This document shows, piece by piece, positions 42,401-54,768 of a DNA stretch of 64,000 nucleotides (its first letter is position 1; the number at the start of each line of letters is the position of its first letter). Location: contig NC_081334.1 of the NCBI RefSeq assembly GCF_022539665.2, positions 1,612,001-1,676,000 of the forward strand. The letters run 5' to 3'. A model generated the notes under the pieces. That model searched no databases. It was not told the origin of the DNA and saw nothing but the letters and a program-made list of their open reading frames with translations. This stretch comes from Daphnia carinata. Lineage: Eukaryota; Arthropoda; Branchiopoda; Diplostraca; Daphniidae. The position numbers were made by a program, and so were the translations under genes.

Positions 42401-45293
42401 TAAATACCAAAATAACGTAAATTTAAATCACTCGTTAACAGTTCGATGAACAAGAAAATACTCTTGAAAAATGCCGGCCTTTTCTAAGGCATTAATTCCG
42501 TTGGTGGTGCTGCTCAATCGGCCAATAAGTAAGAAGTAATCCTGGCAAGCTGTTGTGGAAAGTCGACCAGGGCTGAGAAGGCAATCATGGGCTGAAGAAG
42601 CTAGTGATATATCTCTGATTGCACTACTGACATCGTCAAGGAATTCGGACAAGATTTTGTCGCACTCAAACTTTAAAAAAATTTGAATTAACATCGAAAT
42701 CTAAATAGCCAGGTTTTCAAAAGTAAGAATTACCTCTTCGACAACTGTAAGAGAATCCATCAAGTGGCAACCAACAGAAGAATAGAGGCGGGTCCGGTTG
42801 TTACTAAATTCGTACTGGCAAAACTGGTTGCTGCTGGGCTTGTAAAACTGCATTACTCGGCGAATAATCGAGCGTAAGATGGAGTCTTCCAAAGCACAAG
42901 AATTCATCTTACTCCACTAGCAAATAAACAAAACATTTCAAGTTTACTGTGAACATTTACTTCTGACAAACCAAATTTACCGCGAGAAGATTGGACAAGA
43001 CAGACCAGTTCCAGAGCAATGGGTCTTTCTGTGCTAAAACACCACAGTCTCGTGAAAGCGCCGAGAGAATGCCATCGGGATCTCTGCTGGAACGCATCTG
43101 TAAATCTTATAATTTAAAAATCTGAATGTTTTTCATAGTACACAACTTATTACTTCCGATTCCATTTCTCCATTATTCTGGAACTCCTGGTCGTCTCGAT
43201 TAGTGGCAATAGAATTCTCGTCAATTTTCTTATTTTTCACTGAATAACTTTTTCCGTTGTTGGAAGCTCTTCGTTCTAGTTCAACAATCTGCTTGAGAGC
43301 CAAACTGTACGGAGCGATTCCTTTTTTCTTAAGCTGATGAATTTTTGAGAGGGCTGCTGCTGCTTGAGCGGCTCGATGGCGCTTTACTGGATCGCTTTTG
43401 AGGGAAGTAATGCTGTCGACTAGTTGAGGAAGACACATCTTTGTACCATGGCACGACGGTGGTAATAGCGTACTACCAAGATGTAACAATTCACCTGTTA
43501 ATAGTAAACAGAAAGATGCTTTAGCACTATGGATGGGTTTTATAGATAGTCTGTTATAATACCAAGTAAAATCGTAGCTCGAACAGAGATGAAAGTGTCA
43601 CTAGTTACAATTACTTCCACCAGTGTCTGAACAAGTCGCGCTTCCACCAAGCAATACACTAGAAGGGCCGTATGATTCAGTACTAAGTTTGGCCTGAACT
43701 TTGAAATATGCGGTAGCAAGCATTTTCCTTCTGCGGCTACATAACCCTCTTGAAGTTTCCAGGCATCTCGTACGCGGGAGGGATCAGTGGCTAGAAGCGC
43801 AACAGGAAATTCATCTGTCCATTCTGGAAGTGGTAATCGCAGCAACGTATAGAAGAATTCTAACATTGATTTCTATAAAACAAAGTATTATAATAAAATG
43901 TATCTCTAAATCCTTTAAGAAGGCGACACAACTTGCCCTGGTTTCTAAATGACAGGGTAGTAAGACCCGGACCAAGTCTTCTAGAATATTGCAGCTCATG
44001 ACATGTAATACTCCATTCCAAGATCTGAGCACCGTGAGAAGGGCTTGCTTAGCACAAAGCAGGCGGAGCTCACGGTCATCTGTCGTGTCGGTGGAAGTGT
44101 TATTCCCTTCCCCTGAGTCTGCATGGTGTTTGTAGTGAAAATCAGTATAGGGGGCAATCAGAAACCGCAAATTCAGTTTCGAAAGCTCTCGCCGTTGCTC
44201 CGTGTCAAGCAAGTAGAGCAGTGAAGCCACCATAGCTTCCTGCATACGAGCGGAAGAGCAGTCCAAGACTGCAGAAGAGAAACATCGAACACCTCCGCTT
44301 GCAACGAACACAGACGGGTTAACGATACCTAATCGGATAACATTAGTTAGCTTGCAGATATTTTGAATTTAATCGCTTTAAAAGCGACTCACAGAGCTCA
44401 GCAAGAATAGCCAAAGATGCTCGAACCAATCTGTCTTTTTCCTTTGTGCCGTCAAAAGCCAAGGCCACAATTGATCGACCCAAGGCAACAGGGAATAACA
44501 AAGGGTCAATCAACAGCAATCTCCTGCATAGTCTCAGGGCCTGAGCCCGTTCTGCCATATTATCCACCAGCACATCCAAACACCTAATGGAAGATTTAGT
44601 TGATGACTTTGTTTCTTGAAATGCCCCATTTTCATACAATACTTTGCAATGAAGAACTGCAGATCTGCTTCCACCAATTTCTTCGTATACTCTTCATTTC
44701 TTAGGCACAACCTGATCACTCTTAAGCCTGCAGCTCTTACTGCTTTGCTGTCGTTAATCAATGCAATCCTCAAACTAGAAAACAGGTTCAATTTCTACTA
44801 ATATTCAGGGAAATATAATAGTATTAATGATGAAACCATATGAAGAAATCCAAGCTGTCAAGTCCGATGCTGTCACAACCTTTTTTCTCAATGTGCTTTG
44901 AAATCACATTTAACACCGATCCTACATGAGGTTTGGCAAGATTGAAAGAATCCTTACAACACATTTGCAGCAAAGCATCTCTAATGCTTGGAGTTGCATC
45001 TATGAATTTTGGAAGAGAAAAAGAAAGTCCGTGAAAAACAAAACTTCACGGCAAAATACAGACAAGTTTACCAGTTTGAGCACCATTCGCACATGTCGAG
45101 GAAACTAGCACGTCGGATGTAGCATTGACTATAGCATTGAAAAAAAAAAAACAGAGTTCATAGATTAATAATATGAAACCTACGCTTGCTGTACGTAAAT
45201 AACATTTGTCTGAATGTTAATGTATTCTCGGATACCAAAATGAATTTAAGATTTACTTTTGACAGTTCGCCCCACTCGTCGAGGCGCCTCCAT
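39472..45293 (-). CDS. rictor: RICTOR, TORC2 subunit
   Basis: Twenty exons on the minus strand: 45293-45257, 45128-45072, 44999-44837, 44774-44643, 44583-44393, 44328-43937, 43872-43563, 43494-43154, 43097-42981, 42916-42734, 42670-42462, 42397-42308, 42239-42023, 41968-41745, 41681-41617, 41552-41413, 41343-41100, 41044-39956, 39879-39774, 39709-39472; about 1514 aa (human 1708). All joins keep phase. Matches RICTOR through its length: AVRAAGLRVIRL, FLIAPYTDFHYKHH, LRLPLPEWTDEF, ISVRATILLGELLHLG, RRVMQFYKPSS, NHVRVLLRATEEYG, LRGTAFFALNLIA, and the C-terminal FHDVCLFSDV ... RRFLHELF. Armadillo-like repeats fill the N-terminal two thirds; a Ser-rich disordered region lies in the large exon 18. 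Role: scaffold of TORC2, which phosphorylates AKT. Two introns have GC donors. The last exon either runs to 39472 or is spliced at GAG|GTGAGT (39571), ending near 39507. Confidence 0.96.
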
Positions 45294-46385
45294 TTTCGAA
45301 GGTTGACAAACAATTGAGCGAAGGAACGCGCGCAATTTAAGTTTTTTGTTTGAACAAGAAACGTGTTTCCCGATAGCAAATGAATCGGTTCGAGCGTCAC
45401 TGCCATTTAATATTCGCATTCAGGGCTGAGTTATAATTATAGTTGCAATTCATTTCGAAGATGAAAGCTTTTCCAACTTACCTACTTCATCCATAGTTAG
45501 CTATTTTATCAACAGTCACATTAATCGTGTGATTTACGGCTAAAATAAAAACAGCACATCTTAACATAAACGTGTTAAGTTGGGTAACACGTCAATCAGA
45601 ACTTCTACGTGTTTTAAATTTTTTAATGAATAGATGAATTAACACATGCATCCAGTGTGAACTAGGTTTCGTTGTCTGACAAGCTCTTTTCTACGGAAAG
45701 TGAGTTATGCTACTTTATTAAATTGTTATTGGAGGGAAAATTTAACACAACAATTAAAATATTAAATGTCATGATTTATAATTAAATTTAAAGTATTGAT
45801 GTGTGTACAAACTACCATGAGGTGGCGCTAAAGTAGTGGCAAGTTACACTAATTTCAATGAAACACATCGTTACTGCAAAACAATATTTTATTAAATAAA
45901 ACAAATATTATAAAGATAAACAAGTATTCGTATTGCATTTAAGAAACTAAAAAATACAACAAAACAGCCTTTGCATGAGGAAAGCCAGAAATGAAAAACG
46001 TCAGGCACATGGTTAAGCACCGCCGCTACGGCTGAGACTAGATTGCGTGAAATTCGCATTCGAGATAGGTATTTTGTAGGTTTCTTTCATTTGTAATTGT
46101 CAATATCACTTTTGTGTTTATTTTCAATTATGCAATCGGTAGCGCATCAAATTCCCTTCAAAGTTCATCTGTTTTTTCCCCAAAATGTTTTATTTTACTT
46201 TATAAAAGGAAGAAAAATGGTACTGGGGTCGTTGTTAACGCAGTTTCCTCATGAAATCAACGGTATATAAGAGTTCGCAATACAAATATGTATTGGCGTG
46301 CGTACATCTGGTGATTTACAGGATCCCATCTCGAGAGAATGTCATATAAGCGAACAAGTGTTGGGCGAGAGCGGTGATTAGTGAG
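45294..46385. other. spacer upstream of RICTOR
   Basis: AT-rich. Contains the RICTOR leader and promoter. AGGTGGCGCTAAAGTAGTGGC near 45822 is the only motif of note. No gene supported. Confidence 0.4.
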
Positions 46386-46389
46386 CGAT

Positions 46390-46700
46390 AGGTAATATGA
46401 TAACAGTGCGCGATGCTAGTGGGCGAATTAAAGGCAAATGAAAAGGTAGCAGAATTACAGTGAGCGATGCTAGTGGGCGAATTGAAGGCAAATCAAAATA
46501 AGAAGCAGAATTACAGTGAGCGATGCTAGTGGGCGAATTAAAGGCAAATGAAAAGGTAGCAGAATTACAGTGAGCGATGCTAGTGGGCGAATTAAAGGCA
46601 AGTAAAAAAAGTAGGAGAATTACAGTGAGCGATGCTAGTGAGCGAATTAAAGGCAAATAAAAAAAAGTAGCAGAATTACAGTGGGCGATTCAAGTGAGCG
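46390..46700. repeat. 55-bp minisatellite
   Basis: About 5.5 tandem copies of a 54-56-bp unit whose core is CAGTGAGCGATGCTAGTGGG followed by CGAATTAAAGGCAAATGAAA and GTAGCAGAATTA. Core starts fall at 46411, 46465, 46521, 46575, 46630 and a degenerate 46686. Copies differ by a few bases and by A-run length. The 92-aa minus-strand ORF over it is an artefact of the repeat. Confidence 0.9.
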
Positions 46701-47221
46701 AAGAACGGAAAAATAGTGGATGAAATAAAATATGACAGACGAATGGGATACCTGGATATACCTGAATGTACGCACGCCTTTTTTCTTCTATTGCATAACT
46801 GAAAATTCTTAAGCTTCTACGGGAATTCTTTTTTGTTCGGATATTCTCGCTCCTTTGCCTAAAAAAACAATACAAGTGACATTTATTATTTATATCTGGT
46901 ATTCGTCCTATTTCATGTTCTACAACTAAAATCTATACATCTAACATAAAAAGTTTTTTTTTGCGACAACAGTTTCAATCCCCATAAAACAAAGTCATTC
47001 TTGGGCTGCACAGAGTCCACGCAAATTAGAAGTTTACTGCATTAAACTTGTAAGATAAGAAGAATTTGCAACTTAATTTAGCTACGATTTTGTGATGCGT
47101 TTAAATCTCGTGACGGTATGTACCAATTTAGTCTTAGCATTTATTTTTATTTAGGAATCGAGATGCATTAGTTACAACCTTATATTTAAAGATGCTTATA
47201 ATTTCCCAGTTTAATAATCTA
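46701..47221. other. spacer downstream of the NAXE gene
   Basis: AT-rich with the probable 3' UTR of NAXE on the minus strand. No gene seen. Confidence 0.4.
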
Positions 47222-48342
47222 TCACAGCCGCACGCAATTTTGCGTCGAAGGATAATTTGGTAGATCGAGCTCATATTTTGTAGCTAATGCAGGGGCAATA
47301 AAGCGACCTCCTAAATAATGGATGCCTCGAAAAAAAGTTGCACACCTATAAAAACGTAATAAATTTCAAAATCATAATTAATTTATATTTTAAAAAAAGA
47401 AGAAAAGGAATCAATTCCAGATCTCAAATAACGTCAAAAATTAATACTGTACAATTTCGGCGCAGACAAAGAAATCAGCATCGCAGGTTTAATATGATTC
47501 GCCGGATCAACTGGTCCATTTTCAACATCCCATCCTACAAGCATATTGAAAATAGAATGGTAAACATAATTATACCAAGTAGTTAGCATTATTTTGAGTC
47601 AGGGTGTGATAATACCACTAGGAATATCAATGCTGCAACATGGTGTTGATGTTTGTACCATGGTGTTAATAACCTCACAAAATTCTTGTCGAATGGGGGG
47701 TTTAAAGCTAAAGCCAAATAATGCATCCACAATAAGTGAATATTTTGTGTTTAGCTCCTCATGGCCAGGAAATGATGACAGAAATGGAATTTCAAACAGC
47801 TCACACTGCTTCGTTAGATTTTCATACAGAATTTTGGCAGGGCGTTTAGGATAAAAGATCTCTGGAAGGTAACTATTGGAAAAAATTGTTTGATATTCCA
47901 AAAAAGAAATGTATCAGCATGATTCTTATTACCCAAACATTTTCAAATGTCTTGCACACACAAGTCCATCCCCACCATTATTCCCAGGACCTACAACAAC
48001 TAAAACATTTTTGGATTCTGGGTATTCTTCTGCTATTGCTGATGCACAGCTAATTGTTCCAACAAAATGACATTAAAAATATGACATTAACACAAAACTA
48101 CATGCACATATTTTCCTTTACCTTAATCCAGCCAGTTCCATTAATTGTTCAACCCCAAAATAATTAAACAGCTCCTCGTCTAGTTTAATTGCCTCAGCTT
48201 GTTTCAAATAACGGGGCTGCATCTTAAAGGAATGTATCAATCGTGTCTGCCAACTGCGTTGACTACATCCAAAGATGTTGTAGGTGCTATTAACAAAATT
48301 AAAAGTTAAAATTTTGTCGACGACGCAGATAGCAGAACGCAT
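47222..48342 (-). CDS. NAXE: NAD(P)HX epimerase (YjeF N-terminal / APOA1-binding protein)
   Basis: Five exons (48342-48122, 48049-47933, 47872-47616, 47534-47453, 47345-47222) encode 266 aa. The first ~40 residues ([14 protein letters not shown]..., Arg/Ser/Thr-rich) suit a mitochondrial targeting peptide; the conserved part starts [15 protein letters not shown]. Then [19 protein letters not shown] (NAD(P)HX-binding GPGNNGGDG motif), [38 protein letters not shown] and [12 protein letters not shown]. The enzyme epimerises R- to S-NAD(P)HX so that the dehydratase can repair it. The exon 4 donor is APK-TT|GTACAG; the nearby CA|GTATTA would break the frame. Human NAXE is 288 aa. Confidence 0.95.
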
Positions 48343-49406
48343 TGTAAACGAATAAGTGAAGATGACGGACAACTGTTTGCCATGTTTTCAAATTTCTGTT
48401 TTTCAGTTTATGTAATCTTTAGCTAGGGAGAAAGTAATACTAATAGTCTAATAGATAACTAGAAATTATTCTTATATCTATCTTTGCTTTTTCCTTTAGT
48501 TTTCGCCCCACCCCACCTGGCTCTGACTGCTCTCATTGCTCTAGACGAAATTAACAATTGCCGCGCAATATTTTTCCGAATTGAACCGTAACAATTCGAA
48601 TCAAATCACGATGTTTGGGAATTAGCATTAAAAAGCCACTCCGGATTCCATTAGAAACGCAAACTTCCTTCGTGAATTAATTTCCAACAAACTTCGAAAA
48701 AAAGAGGAAATTATGCCAGTTAAGTCGGCATCTCGTCTAGCAAATTTAATTAACCACAAACCTCGGTTGAGCCGAAAAAATAACCTAATAAAATAAAACA
48801 AACGTATGCGGCGATGTTTCAGTTACGCATACAAATGTCAAAAATTGTTATTATTTTATGACGTTTCGTTTACCTTCAAAATTGTCATTTCTTGGGCAAA
48901 TTGCTTGTACGACAAATTTTTGAGTTAGCCCGCATTTGAAATGTAGATACCTCTTTAAAATATGGAATACACCCTTCTAAATGTGGAAACGCCTTCCAAA
49001 TGTATGGTACAAATTTGAATCACGTAGTTCTGAAATGAGACGATTGTAAAAACAAAAAGGTGTGTTTCTGCATTTACATGGACTATGGATATGCCGATCC
49101 CTAAATGTAGTAATTCTCCCCTAACTTCTTGTGGGCTTTAAGAATTCACCTGATTGAAGTTGGGTCCACTGTAAAAAAAAAAAAAAAAAAAAAATTAATT
49201 CTTCCTGTATTGCATGTGGGATGGTGTTGAATGTCTGGTGGTTGTACAAATAGGTTCACTTGAGCCACTCACTATCCAGTTATCATATGTCATTATGCTG
49301 GTGCAGTAGGATCAGGCAAGCTAGGAATTCTTTTCTCTAATTACACATTGACGTAGACCTTCACCAAGGTAGATCACTTTGTCAGAGGGAATGTACATAT
49401 GTATTT
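48343..49406. other. spacer with poly(A) tract
   Basis: Between the NAXE promoter and the 3' end of Bet1. A run of 24 A lies at 49171-49194. TTTCCAAATGTATGG / CCTTCTAAATGTGGAAACG-type short repeats occur near 48960-49010. No gene supported. Confidence 0.4.
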
Positions 49407-49909
49407 TTAATTTCGGCTGAAAAAAGAAGATGTGTAGTAGATGAGAATGAAAAAGGCAAATATAAGAAATCCTATATAACACATAGTTTTTCTGTTACTA
49501 CTTCCCATTGTCAAAATATTTTTTACTCTTCCCATGCTTTTCCCCAGTAAGCTGTGTGAGCTGTCAAAATCATCAACCATTCCATTTAAAAAGTTGTTTT
49601 GATCCTTTGTTTCATGTTCAATTTCAAATGCCAGCTGCACATAAACAAGAAATTGTATACAACTCTTTTACATTTAAATAGAATAACTTACATTTTTTAA
49701 TCGTGACACTTTGCCAGCAAGTTCCTGGGCAAGACGTTCATTTTGTTCCTCTACCAAGTCATCTTGAGCGGGACCTAAATAAAATTAAACAACTGTGAGT
49801 GGCGGTCGGGAAACTCTGCCTTCCGAAAAACAAGTAGAACATGAAGCTACGTTGTAAGTCAACGTAATAATGTATACTTTAACGACGAATAAAAATTTTC
49901 TATACCCAT
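49407..49909 (-). CDS. BET1: Bet1-type Qc-SNARE
   Basis: Three exons (49909-49906, 49774-49692, 49634-49407) encode 104 aa. The first exon is only ATG plus one base. The chain has the Bet1 layout: EEQNERLAQELAGKVSRLKN, SNARE motif with the zero-layer Gln in ETKDQNNFL, SLLGKSMGRVKN, and a C-terminal membrane anchor (CYIGFLIFAFFILIYYTSS) followed by a short tail. Role: ER-Golgi vesicle fusion. BET1 and BET1L cannot be told apart with certainty; GKSMGRVK favours BET1. The 4-nt coding first exon is inferred from phase and a clean GTATAG donor, so the true first exon could differ. Confidence 0.88.
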
Positions 49910-50042
49910 CGCGGAGTATCCCCACTCGTTAGTTTTTTTCCTATGCGCAATTTTTGTTGTTGTATTAAATCTCTAGTTAAAAATGAACAAGCATGAAATG
50001 CATTGTATGATGACGATTACTGTACTGACGAAACGAGACGTG

Positions 50043-50300
50043 TCACTGCATCATAGCATCAACCACTTCCTTAACATTAAATAGTGAAGTGGCAGTAATA
50101 TACTCTTTGGCCACCAGATGGGAATTTTTGCTGCCAATGGCACCATCTGTTGAGCAGATCAGCACTGACAAAACACAACAAAAGCAAGTGTCAGTTATGG
50201 TCCGAAACATAAAACAGGAAGTTAGTACCAAACTATCGTTGCTGGATATTGGGTTCATTTTCACTAAGGCGGTTGTTCCGAGCTTCTCCGCCAAAGTCAT
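50043..50300 (-). CDS. small ORF, unrecognised (85 aa)
   Basis: Open for 85 codons from an ATG at 50300 to a TGA at 50043, between Bet1 and the divergent alpha-galactosidase-like gene. The ends look protein-like (MTLAEKLGTTALVK; AKEYITATSLFNVKEVVDAMMQ), the middle less so. A GT at 50228 and a good TTTTGTCAG acceptor before TGCTGATC suggest an intron, but that splice breaks the frame. I do not recognise it; it may be a small gene with a start I mis-set, or chance. Confidence 0.3.
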   Translation of the reverse strand: MTLAEKLGTTALVKMNPISSNDSLVLTSCFMFRTITDTCFCCVLSVLICSTDGAIGSKNSHLVAKEYITATSLFNVKEVVDAMMQ

Positions 50301-50454
50301 TGATTATTATCCGCAACTATACTCTAGCAAAGGGTATATTTCATGATACTTAATTGTGCATCGCTCTTCCCTGTTAATTCAAGAAACAATAGCATTCACC
50401 TTTTATTTCAACGTTTGGAAGTGGTTTACCCTTCGCGCAATTTGTAGGAATTTA

Positions 50455-52338
50455 ATGGAGATATTTATCAAAAAATCGTTTTGTAGCTTAGTGCTACTTA
50501 ATATTTTATCATTGTGCTACTGCCTAGACAATGGCTTAGCACTAAGTCCACCCATGGGATGGCTAGCATGGCAGAGATTTAGATGCAACACTGACTGTGA
50601 AAATGACCCAAAGCATTGTATCAGGTATGGCATTTATTCATACCATGTGTGTTAAATTCAGAAATAAATATTGAGTTTCTAATCAATTTTAGTGAGAGAT
50701 TATTTATGGAGATGGCTGATCTTATGGTCTCAGAGGGCTATGTTAAAGCTGGTTATAACTTAATCAGTTTGGATGACTGCTGGTTGGATAAGAAAAGAGG
50801 TTCCGATGGGAGGCTGAGACCTGATCCTCTCCGGTTTCCGAGCGGCATTCGCGCACTGTCCAATTATGTAAAACAAATTTTCTCGTTAACTAAAGCCATC
50901 GGAGTTTAGAAGTTTTTGTGTGCTATCCAATAGATACATTCTCGTGGATTGAAATTCGGAATTTACGAAGATTACGGCAACTACACTTGCGCCGGCTATC
51001 CGGTGAAAAAAATTGTTTATTTGTTATCGCTTATTTATTGTCTCATTTTGTTTCATTCAATGCAGGGTATATTAAACCACATGGAATTGGATGCTCAGAC
51101 ATTTGCAGACTGGCAAGTTGATTATGTTAAATTAGATGGGTGCTATTCCTTTCCATCTCAAATGGATAAAGGTAACGGTAATGTGTTGAATGCTTCGTGT
51201 TCGAACTGACCTATTATTCTTTTCACATGTTCCAGGGTATCCTGAATTTGGATATTTCCTAAATCGAACTGAACGTCCGATGATATATTCATGTTCCTGG
51301 CCATTCTATCAATTGATAAACAAAATGGAGGTGTGTTTTATATATTTTTTCATCTTACTATGCTGATATTGTCGTTTCCATTTAGCCCGATTATAAAACC
51401 ATCAGTAATATCTGTCACCTGTGGCGTAACTTCGAAGATATTCAGGTATTTTTGTGGACATGTTTTTACAGTTACAAGTTAGAAGTTATGTCGTCAATTG
51501 TACTTGGTAGGATTCCTGGCAAAGCGTTACTTCTATTATTGATTATTACGGAGATAACCAAGAAACGTTGATTCCTCTCGCCGGACCTGGACATTGGAAT
51601 GACCCGGACATGGTAACAGTTTTATTGGTTTTAACAAAAGATGAAACTAAAGTAATTTTTACGATAATCTTCCACAGTTGATTATTGGAAACTTTGGTTT
51701 GAGTTACGAACAGAGCCGCGCTCAGATGTGCATGTGGGCCATCATGGCTTCTCCGCTACTGATGTCAGTCGATTTAAGAACCATACGCCCTGAATTCAAA
51801 GCGATCTTGCAAAACAGTGAAATTATCGCTGTAAATCAGGACCCGTTGGGAGTCCAAGGACGAAGAATTTACAAAGTAAGTTCATTGAAATTGATTACCG
51901 GAAATGTACATCAAATTTAAACTCTTTCTCTCCTTACCTGTTTTTTTTTCTGGGGTGGGGTTGTGCCATTTTTAGAAGCAGGGCGTGGAAATCTGGACCA
52001 AACCAGTATTACCAATGAACGGGAAAAAATTTTCGTGGGCCGTGGTCGTCCTTAATCGACGTGTAGATGGTACACCGTCGCAAGTAACTGTTCCGTTACG
52101 TGAATTAGGTTTAGATTCAGAGGAGGGCTACCACGTTCGCGAACTCAACGACCACAAAGACATCGGTTTTCTCTCAAAAGATCAGGCAATACGTGTTGAC
52201 GTCAATCCTTCAGGTAACACGCTTACACACGAACGTGCTCCGGTGCTATTTCTGAAAGCGTCTTATAACTCCTCTTGCATCCCAGGTGTCGTCATGCTTA
52301 AGTGCACTATCCAACGAGTGCCTCCGTTCAGCCCCTAA
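50455..52338 (+). CDS. NAGA: GH27 alpha-N-acetylgalactosaminidase/alpha-galactosidase
   Basis: Ten exons (50455-50624, 50693-50867, 50934-51002, 51066-51171, 51236-51330, 51386-51445, 51511-51612, 51678-51875, 51976-52213, 52286-52338) encode 421 aa. Signal peptide ([13 protein letters not shown]) then [13 protein letters not shown], the usual start of the mature enzyme. GH27 landmarks: [13 protein letters not shown] (nucleophile Asp), [13 protein letters not shown] (acid/base Asp), [24 protein letters not shown] and a C-terminal beta domain. In the specificity loop it reads YSCSWPFY: Ser as in NAGA (GLA has Glu), but Phe where NAGA has Ala and GLA has Leu, so NAGA-like with a bulkier pocket. 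Role: lysosomal removal of alpha-linked galactose or GalNAc. Confidence 0.95.
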
Positions 52339-54768
52339 TGGGATGACTGTATTTAAAATCCATCCTGTGGAAAGCCTGGAGCTGCCTCATTTTTTTTTCG
52401 TTTGTTATCGGTTGTTTTACAAGAAAATAAAATATTATTGTGTTTTGAGTTCTTTAAAAGAAATATGGTTTGTTCATGCCTGGCCGGTTATCAAGATAAT
52501 AGAATATCTATATATGTACCACAATAGAATGTATAAATTCAGTCTTCCTATCGCCAAACTGGGCTTCTCATGAAATGTGCAACAGATCAGAAAGGGGAGG
52601 CTGGGAAGGAAGGAAACGCGCGCACAGTCAAACGAATCGACTGCCGGAAGCCAATAGGACTACTGGAAGCAGTAAATTAGATTTCGGGCGTGTAGGAATA
52701 CGCAAACGCCTTGGCACGCTGAAAAAAAAAATAATAATATTTCGCCTTTTTGGAACTGATTAGATATAGTCCATCCCGAAATGCTTTTTTTCTGTCTCAA
52801 GACGGTCGTCTTCAAATTTCCCTCGAGGCAAACGAAATGTATTTGTTAGATAAAGAAAATGGGGACAGAAGATTATCGAATAACGAAGCATTTGCACGAT
52901 GAAATCAACAACCATTATCATGCAAATCGATGTGCGTTGAAAATTGGCTATGGAGCCGATCCGAGCAGGTGACAGTTTGCAGTCTCTGAGCTTCTACATA
53001 ATAAACTGTTCAGACTAAACTTCGTTTATCAAAGCCAATCATTGACCTTATCCTTTGTTATCACCTCACTAGGTTCGCTTCATTTCAGAGAGTGCGACCG
53101 AAGGGGAAGGGTCTTCGTTATACTCCAACGAACCCCCCCACTGGCGAGGATTAGATTTCTTTTGTGTTAGTAAGAACGTCAAAAGCCGGGCTGGCCGCCA
53201 TCTCATTTTGCCTTTATATTCTTGATCTCGCTTCTATTTTTGTCTCTTTCCCAGTTTTTTGACATCGAGACGATAGGGAATAAAACAGCGGGCTTGCATA
53301 AAGGGGTAGCCTATATGGAACACACCTGGGCAAGAATGCACAACGGGCGCGCTAGGTGTATTGATTTTTTGGGCGTAACCGTGCAACGGCGAGGATCGTC
53401 CCCTCTTTTCTTTACCGGTTTCACTCCTCTTCTCTTGATTCGTTGTTGAGGACTCTGCACAGCGTCAAATTTACTCTGAAAAAAAAGCTAATTATCGATT
53501 TTTCTATCATGGCGACTTACTGCACGCTATAGAATATCACGGTCGAATGACCTTCTTGGCTTTGTGTTGTTGATCACTTCTCCACGACTGTTGCTGGCCA
53601 CACGCGGACGAGAAAAGAACTTGGGACAGAAGGTGATGGATATGCTACACAAAGGGGGGAGCCAATGGTAACTAGAAAAAGAAAAATAACGGCCATAGTG
53701 ATTGTCACTGGAGAGGGAATAAAAAAAAAGGAGGGTGGACGTTACCCCGAAGCGCAGTCGACCGGAACAACGAACGCAATCAAGATAAGTTAGCCATTGA
53801 AATGATAAGTTCTGCTTTTCGGATGTTTATAAACGTTGGCAAATGAAAGTGCATTCCCACTTCGTTTATAGCTTATCGCCCTGTTTTCGTTGATACGGGC
53901 AATATCTTTATACAACTGTAAAATTGGTGGTCTTCCAGTGATTGCAGCAAGCGGATTAAAACGCGGCGTGTGTTAGACGAATGGGAACGGGTTGGGCCGC
54001 ACCGTTTTCTTTAAGATGAATGCAGTCTAATGTACAAAATCAATATTAAACGTCTTATCCAGAAGCAGGATGAAAACGCGCGTTTCCAGGACCTACACGT
54101 ACACCGGGGCAATTACCTTTTTTCCCAGTTAAGATTAAGAGAAATAGCACGGACCAGGCCGACCAAGTTGTTTGACCAATGCTGGTCAAAGGGTTCTTGT
54201 TGTTGACCAATTTACGTGACCGAACTCCCATGTTGTTCCATTAGTCGGATCGACATTTTCCACAGCGCAATGTTTTGTTTAGCTGAGTGCTGGGCCAACT
54301 GCAGACCTAGCAAAAACAATACCAGTTAATTATACTACATAACATAAACGGTTCGAGAGTCTTACACGCATGTTATTCCTTTATTGGAAAGGAGATAAGA
54401 TTTAACGTCCAATGAATCTGTGTGTACGTCTAGCAACAGGTCTCCCTATGAGCAACTCATGATGACAAAAAAGGATGGTTAACGGCTGCGCACGACGTTA
54501 ACGCTGTTGCGCCCGCCCAGATAACTGCAAGAGCAGCAGCCACTACCTCCCACTTTATCCGCTCGTCTTCCGAAACTTTGCCATCTTCAATTCACAGTGT
54601 TACGAACCTAGAAAGGGTGACCGGGTGGTTTAACACTTCGTTCCCATGTCACGCTGCTCGCTACCGACAGGGAATAGGTAAACGTTCGAATTGCTTTTTT
54701 GTTAAAATCTGCAGCCTGTTGATGATGTTTTTCTTTCGTTTAGATAAAGCTTTGACACATTCCCAAGC
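52339..54768. other. long spacer with promoter and leader of the next gene
   Basis: No supported coding region. A probable non-coding exon ends at a GGGAATAG|GTAAAC donor (about 54677) and is joined to an acceptor CGTTTAG at 54743, just before the ATG at 54769. GCCGCCATCTCATTTTG occurs near 53196. Confidence 0.4.

Noticed and set aside
46378-46656. 92-aa minus-strand repetitive ORF
   Set aside because: Translation of the 55-bp minisatellite; composition follows the DNA repeat.
50043-50300. LAMTOR/roadblock-type small protein
   Set aside because: Short length and position suggested it, but the sequence does not follow the LAMTOR3, 4 or 5 patterns I know; left unnamed.
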